From positions 1-8,303 of the forward strand of contig DATEMK010000247.1 of NCBI GenBank assembly GCA_035275625.1: a stretch of DNA of 8,303 nucleotides. The letters are read 5' to 3'. The notes under the pieces were generated by a model. It was not told where the DNA came from. It saw only the letters and a list, made by a program, of their open reading frames with translations, and made no database searches. Origin of the DNA: DATEMK01 sp035275625 (GTDB lineage Bacteria; Bacteroidota; Bacteroidia; AKYH767-A; OLB10). The translations under genes were made by a program, and so were the position numbers. This document shows positions 1 through 5,399 of this stretch, one piece after another (positions within the stretch are counted from its first letter, which is position 1; every line of letters begins with the position of its first letter).

Positions 1-365
1 CCAAGCCGGAGATTTGATTTTTCACCGAGCTTAAAATTATAATCATAAAGCCCCCCGATTTTGTAATAATTTTCAATCCCTATTTTAAACAATGAAGCAA
101 ACAAACCCGCCCCGCTGTGCAGTTTAGGAATATCTGCCGCATAAGCAAATTCATAGCACTCCGGCCATCCGTTTCCCTTTAACTCAGAGTCAAAATATTT
201 GGTATCCACTTCTCTCGCAAGATTAAAAACATGCTTCCCGTCCTGTCCTGCATAAGCCGGGTTAAGTTGAATGTTATTAAACGTTGAAAACCCTCGGATT
301 TCCTGCGAAAAACAATTCATAACATGCAAAGATGCGAGGAGCGAAATGCAAATATATTTTTTCAT
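1..365 (-). CDS. PorP/SprF family type IX secretion membrane protein (partial, C-terminus beyond window)
   Basis: The first 121 codons are visible on the minus strand, from ATG at 363-365, and the frame stays open to the window edge. Residues 1-20 form a signal peptide (charged MKK, hydrophobic core, cut near CFS/Q). Residues 34-40 read LNPAYAG, the N-terminal signature of the PorP/SprF family, preceded as usual by a short aromatic stretch with FSTFNN. Later residues alternate in a pattern fitting outer-membrane beta-strands. Family members are outer-membrane beta-barrel proteins that help a cognate T9SS substrate reach or attach to the surface, as SprF does for SprB. The start lies 8 bases after the stop of the T9SS-sorted gene at 374-1099, so the two are probably cotranscribed and may act as partner and cargo. 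Full family members are usually around 300 residues, so over half is missing here. The family call is good; the cargo link is inference from position. Confidence 0.82.
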   Translation of the reverse strand, partial: MKKYICISLLASLHVMNCFSQEIRGFSTFNNIQLNPAYAGQDGKHVFNLAREVDTKYFDSELKGNGWPECYEFAYAADIPKLHSGAGLFASLFKIGIENYYKIGGLYDYNFKLGEKSNLRL

Positions 366-373
366 TATGCTTT

Positions 374-1099
374 TTATTCTTTTATAACTTTTCCCTTTTT
401 AATCACCGCATTATTCTTTCTCACTTCATAAAAATAAATTCCTTTTGCAAGCGCTGCTGTATTTAAAGAAACATTATTTCTGAATATTTTTTGTACCCGT
501 TTCCGTGAAACCAGGTCATATAAAATAATTTCGGTTAATTCATTTCCTGCCAGGGATATTTCAATGTAGCCAGAGAAAGGGTTTGGAAATACATTCACAC
601 CGCTGTGATCGCTTATTTCATCAATTCCCGTGGTAGGGCACGAATAAGGCTGTCCCACCACTGAAAGCCCGTTAACAATAAATCCTGATGAGCACGGATT
701 GGAAACCAAACTATGTTCGGCATACACATGGCCCGGAAAACCAATCACACCATCGGACACATAGATATCTATTCCACTCATCAATCCGTTCACAAGTAAA
801 AATCCTCCGCACAATAGCCGGAATGTATCCTGCCCGCATAATGTGGCACCGATATTTATAACCACCCTGCCTCCCGCAGTTATGGTTACCGGAATATCAA
901 AATACACATTGGCAATAATGGTGACCGAATCATTCGAAGCCGGCACTCCCGCAGGCAGCCATATATTGGGGTTTGACCAGTACCCGTCCATGGCAGCAGT
1001 CTTAACAGCAGCAAAACAATTACACTTAATTAAAACCAAAAAAGCGATTACTAAAATGGGTTTTACTAAAAATGATTTTGAGAAGGCAGGATTTTTCAT
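374..1099 (-). CDS. Small secreted protein with T9SS type A C-terminal sorting domain
   Basis: A 241-residue protein. I chose ATG at 1097-1099 rather than the upstream in-frame ATG at 1136-1138, because it puts a normal signal peptide first (MKNP, hydrophobic core LVIAFLVLI, cut near CFA/A). The mature N-terminus has a G-x-WSNPN-x-W...GVPASNDSVTI stretch, the kind of motif that opens Bacteroidota beta-helix or G8-like surface domains. It is followed by regular beta-rich sequence with several cysteines. The last 73 residues (169-241) are a typical T9SS type A sorting domain: VFPNPFSG, then a conserved ILYDL strand, then LAKGIYFYEV and a Lys-rich end. The protein should therefore cross the outer membrane by T9SS and be anchored or released. 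The body is unusually short for such a cargo. The next gene on the same strand encodes a PorP/SprF-like protein, suggesting a dedicated partner. The molecular role of the mature part is unknown. Confidence 0.85.
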   Translation of the reverse strand: MKNPAFSKSFLVKPILVIAFLVLIKCNCFAAVKTAAMDGYWSNPNIWLPAGVPASNDSVTIIANVYFDIPVTITAGGRVVINIGATLCGQDTFRLLCGGFLLVNGLMSGIDIYVSDGVIGFPGHVYAEHSLVSNPCSSGFIVNGLSVVGQPYSCPTTGIDEISDHSGVNVFPNPFSGYIEISLAGNELTEIILYDLVSRKRVQKIFRNNVSLNTAALAKGIYFYEVRKNNAVIKKGKVIKE

Positions 1100-1159
1100 C
1101 TTATTTATTTGATGCCAAGATATAAAGAATTCATTCATTAAAACTTTATCTGCACCGGT

Positions 1160-1167
1160 TACTTTTG
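1160..1167 (+). promoter_or_regulatory. Putative -7 promoter element for the coiled-coil protein gene
   Basis: TACTTTTG matches the Bacteroidota -7 consensus TAnnTTTG exactly and lies 79 bases before the ATG at 1247. Transcription would begin near 1174, giving a leader of about 73 bases. No clear TTTG is seen at the -33 position. The site lies in the intergenic region between divergent genes, where a promoter is expected. Confidence 0.5.
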
Positions 1168-1233
1168 CGTTGTAAATATTTTTAAGTATAAAAAATGATT
1201 AAAACATTTTTTAATAAATTCAATAAAAAGAAG

Positions 1234-1238
1234 AGGAG
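1234..1238 (+). promoter_or_regulatory. Shine-Dalgarno sequence that sets the 1247 start, with a start-stop codon pair between
   Basis: AGGAG ends eight bases before the ATG at 1247, an ideal spacing, so 1247 is taken as the start. Between them lies a second ATG at 1241 followed at once by TAA, giving ATGTAAATG. The ATG at 1241 is only two bases from the AGGAG, too close for efficient use. Clear Shine-Dalgarno sequences are uncommon in Bacteroidota, so this one stands out. Confidence 0.5.
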
Positions 1239-1246
1239 TTATGTAA

Positions 1247-1630
1247 ATGAAGAAGTTATTTTTATTGGCAATAGCCGTTGCATTTGCAGTTTCGGCAAAT
1301 GCTCAGAGTACGCAGGCTGATTTATCAAAGGCCCGTAATAATGCCGCCAAAGAGCGCATTGAATTAAAAGAAAAAACCGAAGATCTTAAGATTGCCCGTT
1401 TAAGGGCGCAGCGTCTTCAGTCAACCATCAGCGCTGATAAAAAAGAATTAAAAAAACAGAAATCAGAAGCTGGCCGGCTTGAATCCAGGATCAGTCAAAG
1501 GGAAAAGGACTTGGCTGCCCTTCATGAAAGGATAAAAGAAAACGAAGCAGCCATCAGCAAGTTGCAATCAGAAGCAAAAGGAAATAAAAAAACATACGAT
1601 TCAAAAACTTTAAAAAATACCTCTGATTAA
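1247..1630 (+). CDS. Small secreted coiled-coil protein of unknown function
   Basis: A 127-residue protein with a textbook signal peptide at residues 1-19 (MKKLFLLAIAVAFAVSANA, cut before Q20). There is no lipobox cysteine, so a soluble periplasmic or exported protein is expected. Residues 22 to about 112 are almost entirely Lys, Glu, Arg, Gln, Ala and Leu with hydrophobic residues at heptad spacing (for example LKIARLRAQRLQSTI and AALHERIKENEAAI). This predicts one long alpha-helical coiled coil. The tail is short and polar, with no sorting domain. It appears monocistronic: it has its own promoter box at 1160, a good ribosome site at 1234-1238, and an intrinsic terminator at 1667-1700. I recognise no family. 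A structural, stress-related or envelope-spacer role is possible but unsupported by motif. That it is a real gene is well supported by codon composition, signals at both ends and the signal peptide. Confidence 0.85.
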   Translation: MKKLFLLAIAVAFAVSANAQSTQADLSKARNNAAKERIELKEKTEDLKIARLRAQRLQSTISADKKELKKQKSEAGRLESRISQREKDLAALHERIKENEAAISKLQSEAKGNKKTYDSKTLKNTSD

Positions 1631-1666
1631 ATTCAGAGCATGAGTATTTTCATAGGGTTAGGTAGG

Positions 1667-1700
1667 CCGGGAGCATTTTTTTCGCTCCCGGTTTTTTTTT
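1667..1700 (+). terminator. Intrinsic terminator of the 1247-1630 gene
   Basis: An 8-base perfect stem, CCGGGAGC (1667-1674) with GCTCCCGG (1684-1691), has a 9-base T-rich loop and is followed by nine Ts (1692-1700). It lies 36 bases after the stop codon at 1630. This is a strong rho-independent terminator in the plus direction. Confidence 0.88.
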
Positions 1701-1750
1701 ACGCGTCAGCATTCCTCATACCTCATATGATATACGCGTTAGCATCCCTC
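1701..1750. repeat. Short imperfect direct repeat, 17 bases, two copies
   Basis: The segments 1701-1717 and 1734-1750 both read ACGCGTyAGCATyCCTC and differ at only two positions, both T/C changes. Their starts are 33 bases apart. They lie between the terminator and the palindromes at 1751-1783. The role is unknown; they may be remnants of an intergenic repeat family. Confidence 0.5.
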
Positions 1751-1783
1751 CCCTCCGGAGGGCAATCCGCCAGTGGCGGATTG
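1751..1783. repeat. Two adjacent palindromes in a 204-base non-coding gap (REP-like)
   Basis: CCCTCCGGAGGG (1751-1762) is a perfect 12-base palindrome. Directly next to it, CAATCCGCC (1763-1771) pairs with GGCGGATTG (1775-1783) around a three-base AGT loop. Both are GC-rich, unlike the surroundings. The gap 1701-1904 lies between convergent genes and shows no credible gene; it ends in GT-rich sequence (about 1800-1875) that I cannot interpret. The palindromes have no T-tract next to them on the plus strand, so they are not simple terminators for the upstream gene. They could be a copy of a dispersed palindromic repeat, or could stabilise the 3' end of the minus-strand message ending at 1905. 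Confidence 0.6.
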
Positions 1784-1904
1784 AGCCAGCCCGTGCTATG
1801 TCTTAGGTGGGGCTATTGCCTGCTGGTTTTTATACTCGGGATTGAGTAGGGGTATTTAGGGGTGGAGATTATGAAGATGTATTTATTTTGATTCAATCCG
1901 GTTG

Positions 1905-2441
1905 TCAATCTCTCTTATACAGCTTCGCAAAAAAATAAGCATCTTTTAACTTAATTATTGTCCAGATATAATTCCTGTTTTTAGTTATCCCATAAATATC
2001 CTCAAGCGGTGTATCAGTGTTTTTGTCTAACAAGTCAACCACATTTTCTATCTCTGTCGAAGGCAAAAATTCTAACTCTTTCATATTAGCCCAGACATTA
2101 TTTTCATAATTCCTCCGGTAATTAATTTGATAATACCTTTCATTTTTTTTGATATATAATTCGCAGTCATCAAATTTTCGGATATCATTTTTTAACGAAT
2201 TCATAATGCTGCAAACCTTATCAACCTGCTGTTTGCTATTTACAAGAGAGTCATTTATTAATTGCTGGATTTCAAAAACCTTTTTCGAGTTCTTTAAAAA
2301 ACTATTCAATTCAATAAACTGCTGGTATTTCTTTCTGTTGTCAACCTGGTTAAGGATAAAAACACAACAGGCAATCAACAGGCAACAAACAAGTATGTTC
2401 TTTATAACCTTAAAGTTGATATTCAAATCCGTCCCCTGCAT
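1905..2441 (-). CDS. Hypothetical single-pass membrane protein
   Basis: A 178-residue protein. ATG at 2439-2441 is chosen because the only in-frame codon further up is a TTG at 2466-2468 lying inside the preceding gene. Residues 11-31 form one transmembrane helix, notable for two CC pairs (C19, C20, C25, C26). A short N-terminus precedes it, and positive residues (RKK) follow. Residues 35-100 are polar and helix-prone (EIQQLINDSLVNSKQQ, then VCSIMNSLKNDI), suggesting a coiled-coil stalk. The C-terminal 75 residues look like a small mixed alpha/beta domain ending with IWTIIKLKDAYFFAKLYK. It starts one base after the stop of the upstream gene (2443-2730), so the two are almost certainly translated from one message. 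I recognise no family and assign no function. Confidence 0.68.
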   Translation of the reverse strand: MQGTDLNINFKVIKNILVCCLLIACCVFILNQVDNRKKYQQFIELNSFLKNSKKVFEIQQLINDSLVNSKQQVDKVCSIMNSLKNDIRKFDDCELYIKKNERYYQINYRRNYENNVWANMKELEFLPSTEIENVVDLLDKNTDTPLEDIYGITKNRNYIWTIIKLKDAYFFAKLYKRD

Positions 2442-2442
2442 A

Positions 2443-2730
2443 TTATTCTTTTTTGCCGGTACTGTCAAATTTTTCAGCTATTTTTTCCATACTGATGGTG
2501 AATATGCTCAGGTTCACCATAAGGCAAATCAGGAATGAGGCAAATATTATAATGCCGAATGCCCACATCAGTAAATAGGCAATCTTTTCAACCTTTGCAG
2601 GCAATATGTCCCACGACAAAAAATTATCTGCAAGCGCAAATATTCCAAGTACAGTTAAAATAATTACAAGTACAAGCGATAAAAAAATGCATAAGCTCTC
2701 AATCTTTCTTCTGTCTATTTTAATAATCAT
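2443..2730 (-). CDS. Hypothetical two-pass membrane protein
   Basis: A 95-residue protein from ATG at 2728-2730. A short basic N-terminus (KIDRRK) is followed by a transmembrane helix at about residues 12-34 (IFLSLVLVIILTVLGIFALA) and a polar loop with NFLSWDILP. A second helix spans about 50-76 (YLLMWAFGIIIFASFLICLM), and the C-terminus is short and charged. By the positive-inside rule both ends are probably cytoplasmic. It sits one base upstream of the single-pass protein at 1905-2441, and the two may form a membrane complex. Its own start overlaps by 11 bases the end of a further open frame (stop at 2720-2722), which may be a decayed first gene of the unit. No TAnnTTTG box is visible upstream on this strand. 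It resembles no family I know. Confidence 0.65.
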   Translation of the reverse strand: MIIKIDRRKIESLCIFLSLVLVIILTVLGIFALADNFLSWDILPAKVEKIAYLLMWAFGIIIFASFLICLMVNLSIFTISMEKIAEKFDSTGKKE

Positions 2731-3102
2731 AGGGGTTAAGTTTAAGCCTTAACGGCAGAGAATAAAAAATAGTATCAAGTCGCGAAGTTTCTTTATAAAG
2801 ACAAAAATCTTCCCATCTCCACTCCTTAAAATATAATATCCCCAAAAACCATTTCCATTTCTCAACAATCACCTTCTGCAAATACAAAATCACCTTTTGT
2901 AAATCCCAAACCAGATTTTGAGCATGAGCAACCTGGTTTTGTGTGTGCCGGTTCAAAGTATGCGTATCGCCTTTGTAAGTCTGCGTGCTGCATTTCAAAG
3001 TTTGCGTCCGGGCTGTTGAACTCTGTGCGCGTCCGTTCCGATAGAAATAAAACGCGGACAGACTGTTTCAAGATCGTATGTCACCCAGCAAACCGATTTC
3101 AT
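2720..3102 (-). pseudogene. Possible decayed or frameshifted gene with heptad repeats
   Basis: On the minus strand a frame is open from 3067 to the stop at 2720-2722, but it contains no ATG; the only usable start is a TTG at 2996-2998 in the middle of the repeat. It covers the 21-base repeats at 2861-3028, then about 46 residues rich in W, F, Y and L, and ends overlapping the start of the gene at 2443-2730 by 11 bases. Upstream, ATG at 3100-3102 has a strong GAGGAG ribosome site (complement of 3111-3116) eight bases away. That frame runs only 35 codons, to a TGA at 2995-2997. Joining the two needs a -1 shift, such as would follow a one-base deletion, somewhere between 3067 and 2995. I therefore propose a broken gene. 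Alternatives: a short real ORF with a TTG start, or non-coding repeat DNA. The plus strand also has an open frame here (2830-3153), which lowers certainty. Confidence 0.3.
2861..3028 (-). repeat. Degenerate 21-base tandem repeat, eight units, encoding a seven-residue motif
   Basis: Reading the minus strand from 3028 down to 2861, the sequence divides without gaps into eight 21-base units. Many start with AyrCA or similar and contain AAA or CTTT near the middle. In the open minus frame they translate as seven-residue units such as TQTLKCS, TQTYKGD, THTLNRH and, nearer the end, LQKVILY, LQKVIVE. The second residue is Q in seven of eight units and H in the other; the first is T, A or L. The last two units are the closest pair (GCAGAAGGTGATT against ACAAAAGGTGATT). 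The unbroken 21-base phase suggests selection or recent origin as coding sequence. Confidence 0.6.
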
Positions 3103-3186
3103 TATCCCTGCTCCTCAGCCAAGCGAACAAAATACAAACGCTTAAAAAACTGATGTTTGTTTATTTAGATTTATAGTTACTTTTCT

Positions 3187-3220
3187 AAAAACGCCCCGGA
3201 GTACTCACCGGGGCGTTTTT
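3187..3220 (+). terminator. Strong intrinsic terminator without an assigned upstream gene
   Basis: AAAAACGCCCCGG (3187-3199) and CCGGGGCGTTTTT (3208-3220) form a perfect 13-base stem with an 8-base loop, continuing into GTTTT. The flanking A and T tracts mean it could work in both directions, but the tail is better on the plus strand. No confident plus-strand gene ends before it; the nearest is the uncertain open frame 2830-3153. It also insulates the toxin-antitoxin promoter at 3262. The stretch 3103-3186 shows nothing else I can name. Confidence 0.82.
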
Positions 3221-3261
3221 GTTTTAATGATTTTAAAAACATTTGCAAAATGTAATTTTTG

Positions 3262-3269
3262 TAATTTTG
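3262..3269 (+). promoter_or_regulatory. Putative -7 promoter element of the toxin-antitoxin operon
   Basis: TAATTTTG fits TAnnTTTG exactly and ends 17 bases before the antitoxin ATG at 3287. A TTTG at 3242-3245 is a candidate -33 element, though the 16-base gap is a little short. Transcription would start near 3276, which excludes the upstream in-frame ATG at 3227 and supports the 3287 start. Confidence 0.55.
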
Positions 3270-3286
3270 TATATGAAAACACAACT

Positions 3287-3526
3287 ATGAATCTCCACAC
3301 ATTAAAATTAAGCCTGATTGACTGGTTGATTCATCTCAAAGATGAAAACCTTATCAATGAAGTGCAGTCAATTCGTAAAAAAGAATTCGTAAAAAGGTAC
3401 GAATCATCACTGAAACCATTTTCGGAAGAAGAGTTTAAAGAAAGAGTAATGGCTGCCGAAGAGGATATTAAATATGGTAAGGTAACTTCTTTTGACGATT
3501 ATCTCAAAGAATCGGAGAATTGGTAG
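3287..3526 (+). CDS. Putative antitoxin of a ParE-type toxin-antitoxin pair
   Basis: A 79-residue acidic protein starting at ATG 3287-3289; an in-frame ATG at 3227 lies upstream of the probable transcription start and is rejected. The N-terminal half begins LHTLKLSLIDWLIHLKDENL, an amphipathic helix pattern, followed by a basic linker (RKKEFVKRYESS). The C-terminal half has SEEEFKERVMAAEEDIKYGK and ends TSFDDYLKESENW. This layout, in which a tail with a 'D-x-x-x-G-K-x-T-S-F-D-D-Y-L' type motif wraps the toxin, is common among short Bacteroidota antitoxins encoded before ParE/RelE toxins. The gene lies three bases before the toxin, as expected for a coupled pair. It probably neutralises the toxin and represses its own promoter; the repressor part is inference, since no ribbon-helix-helix or HTH is evident. 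Classification rests mainly on the partner. Confidence 0.75.
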   Translation: MNLHTLKLSLIDWLIHLKDENLINEVQSIRKKEFVKRYESSLKPFSEEEFKERVMAAEEDIKYGKVTSFDDYLKESENW

Positions 3527-3529
3527 TGT

Positions 3530-3829
3530 ATGAAAATTACGTTAACCGATTTTGCAAAAAGGCAGGTTCACGCTATTTATTCATACTATAAAGAAACTGC
3601 ATCTGTTCCGGTCGCAAAGAAAATCAAGAAAGAAATAGATGAAACTATTTTTCAGTTGAAAGATTTTCCTGAATCCGGGCAGGTTGAAGAAGCCATGAAT
3701 CGTTTCGGAAAAAAATATAGAAGATTGATATCCGGAAATTATAAAATCATTTACAGAATTGAAGAAAATAAGATTTATGTGACGGATGTTTTTGATTCAC
3801 GGCAGGACCCTTCTAAAATAAAACCCTGA
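3530..3829 (+). CDS. ParE/RelE superfamily toxin
   Basis: A 99-residue basic protein starting three bases after the antitoxin stop. It shows the full RelE/ParE fold order: strand with ITLTDFAKRQVHAIYSYY, two helices (residues 22-47), then LKDFPESGQ, a common family turn. The C-terminal sheet follows: KYRRLISGNYKIIYRIEENKIYVTDVFDSRQDP. The R-x-L-x-x-G-x-Y-x-I-x-Y-R and D-V-F-D-x-R-Q-x-P motifs are diagnostic of the ParE/plasmid-stabilisation branch (PF05016). ParE members inhibit DNA gyrase, while RelE members cleave mRNA on the ribosome; the target of this one cannot be told from sequence alone. Length is typical (90-100 residues), with no truncation. No hairpin terminator is obvious after the stop, only a T-run at about 3836-3842. 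Confidence 0.88.
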   Translation: MKITLTDFAKRQVHAIYSYYKETASVPVAKKIKKEIDETIFQLKDFPESGQVEEAMNRFGKKYRRLISGNYKIIYRIEENKIYVTDVFDSRQDPSKIKP

Positions 3830-3901
3830 AGGACATTTTTTTTAAACTTTGAACACGTTTTTTTCGTACACCTTTCATAAAATTTTCACCACCAATATCG
3901 T

Positions 3902-3909
3902 TATTTTTG
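3902..3909 (+). promoter_or_regulatory. Putative -7 promoter element of the thioredoxin-domain gene
   Basis: TATTTTTG matches TAnnTTTG and lies 33 bases upstream of ATG 3943, giving a leader of about 27 bases. No good -33 box is seen. It indicates the gene can be transcribed separately from the toxin-antitoxin pair before it. Confidence 0.5.
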
Positions 3910-3942
3910 CCTGCTTTCTTTAAAAGACCATAAAAAACAACT

Positions 3943-5364
3943 ATGAAAAGATTAAAGACTATTCTTTTAATTGCTTTCGGATTATTTTCTTCAAACACCT
4001 TCTCCCAGGGGCACCAGATAAAAGTAACCGTTCATGGAGTTCCCAAAGACTCCATGTGCCGCCTTGCAAATTATTTTGGCGACAAGCAGTATTTGCAGGA
4101 TTCAGCTTTGGCGGATGCAAGCGGCAGTGTAATTTTTCACGGGGCGCAGCCCTTGCCGGGAGGCATTTACCTTTTTGTGCTTCCTGAAAAAAGATATTTT
4201 GAAATGGTGGTTGACAAAGAGCAAAATTTCACCATGGAAACCGACACAGCCGATTATGTGAAGCACATGAAAGTAACGGGTTCAAAGGACAATGAATTAT
4301 TTTACGATTACCTCAATTTTATCGGCAAGAAATCAAAAGAAATAGAGCCTTTAAAAGCCGAATATGAAAATGCAAAATCGGATAAAGACAAAAAAGCCGT
4401 GCAGAAAAAGATGGATGATCTGAATAAAGAAGTCACCGGCATGAAAACAAAATTCATGACCGACAACCCGGATGCATTCATGACCAAAGTTTTTAAAACC
4501 TCGCAGGAAGTGGAAGTTCCCGACCCTCCCAAAAATCCTGACGGCACCATTGATTCCACCTTTCAATACCGTTATTACAAAGCGCATTTCTTTGATAATA
4601 TTGACATGACAGACGACCGCATGTTGCGCACCCCCGTTTTGTTTAACAAAATAGAGCAATACATCAAAAAGCTCACCCTCCAGATTCCTGATTCCATTAA
4701 CGCTGCAGCGGATTATGTGGCAGAGCTTGCACGGCCGAATTCAGAAGTTTTCAAATTCGTGGTATGGTGGGTCACCAATACGTATGAAACATCCAACATC
4801 ATGGGCATGGACGCTGTGTTCGTTCACATGACTGAAAAATATTACACGGCCGACCAGGCATTTTGGGTGGATTCAACCCAGTTGGCAAAAATTCAGGACC
4901 GGGCAAAAAAATTAAAACCATTGCTGATCGGAAAAAAATCGCGTAACCTCGTGCTGGAAGATACTGCCGGTGTGTATCGTTCATTGTATGATATTAAAAA
5001 GCCCTTTACAGTTTTGATTTTCTGGGATCCTGATTGCGGCCATTGCCAGAAGTCAATGCCAAAGCTGAAAGAATTGTATGACAAGTATAAGCCAAAAGGT
5101 GTGGAAATTTTCGCTGTGAATGATGCAGTGGAAGAAGAGAAATGGAAAAAATATATTCGCGAACACAAGCTTAACTGGATAAATGTCGCTGACCTGCATA
5201 CACGCAACAATTTCCGTTTTGAATACGACCTTTCCAGCACCCCGCAGATTTTTTTGCTGGACGATACAAAAACTATTCTTGCCAAGCGCATTGATGTGGA
5301 AACCCTCGGTGACATTTTGCAGCGCCATATAGATACCCGGAAAAAAGAGCAGAATAAGGAATAA
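3943..5364 (+). CDS. Periplasmic TlpA-like thiol-disulfide protein (DUF4369-DUF5106-thioredoxin)
   Basis: A 473-residue exported protein. Residues 1-21 are a signal peptide (MKRLKTILLIAFGLFSS, cut near TFS/Q). Residues 23-112 match the beta-rich N-terminal domain (DUF4369) common in Bacteroidota thioredoxin-like proteins. Residues about 115-330 form an all-helical middle domain of DUF5106 type. It opens with a charged coiled-coil stretch (EYENAKSDKDKKAVQKKMDDL), followed by YRYYKAHFFDNIDM, then LRTPVLFNKIEQYI and IMGMDAVFVHMTEKYY. The C-terminal thioredoxin domain begins LLIGKKSRNLVLEDTAG; its active site WDPDCGHCQKSMP has C365 and C368, and the cis-proline P434 lies in SSTPQIFLLDD. Both catalytic cysteines are present, so a reductase or thiol-exchange role in the periplasm is likely. 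The substrate is unknown; cytochrome maturation or general folding are options. The neighbouring genes give no functional clue. No clear terminator is seen downstream. Confidence 0.92.
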   Translation: MKRLKTILLIAFGLFSSNTFSQGHQIKVTVHGVPKDSMCRLANYFGDKQYLQDSALADASGSVIFHGAQPLPGGIYLFVLPEKRYFEMVVDKEQNFTMETDTADYVKHMKVTGSKDNELFYDYLNFIGKKSKEIEPLKAEYENAKSDKDKKAVQKKMDDLNKEVTGMKTKFMTDNPDAFMTKVFKTSQEVEVPDPPKNPDGTIDSTFQYRYYKAHFFDNIDMTDDRMLRTPVLFNKIEQYIKKLTLQIPDSINAAADYVAELARPNSEVFKFVVWWVTNTYETSNIMGMDAVFVHMTEKYYTADQAFWVDSTQLAKIQDRAKKLKPLLIGKKSRNLVLEDTAGVYRSLYDIKKPFTVLIFWDPDCGHCQKSMPKLKELYDKYKPKGVEIFAVNDAVEEEKWKKYIREHKLNWINVADLHTRNNFRFEYDLSSTPQIFLLDDTKTILAKRIDVETLGDILQRHIDTRKKEQNKE

Positions 5365-5399
5365 ACGTTAAACTTCCTGTAGTGGATCAGTTTAGATTT

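Noticed and set aside
349..356. Minus-strand TAnnTTTG match (TATATTTG)
   Set aside because: It lies inside the coding sequence of the PorP/SprF-like gene just after its start codon, so it cannot be that gene's promoter.
843..1112. Plus-strand open frame of 89 codons
   Set aside because: It is antisense to the T9SS-sorted protein gene, has no ribosome site, and its translation has no recognisable domain.
1640..1849. Plus-strand open frame of 69 codons
   Set aside because: It runs straight through the terminator hairpin and its T-tract (1667-1700) and the palindromes; it is not credible as coding.
2149..2538. Plus-strand open frame of 129 codons
   Set aside because: It lies antisense over both membrane-protein genes, whose signals and composition are better; its Phe/Ser-rich translation is what the complement of AT-rich coding DNA produces.
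2861..3028. CRISPR-like array
   Set aside because: The 21-base units are contiguous and degenerate, with no constant repeats separated by unique spacers, and no cas genes are present.
2830..3153. Plus-strand open frame across the 21-base repeats
   Set aside because: No ATG start and no promoter box; Cys-, Lys- and Arg-rich translation unlike other proteins here. Kept only as a possible transcript source for the terminator at 3187-3220.
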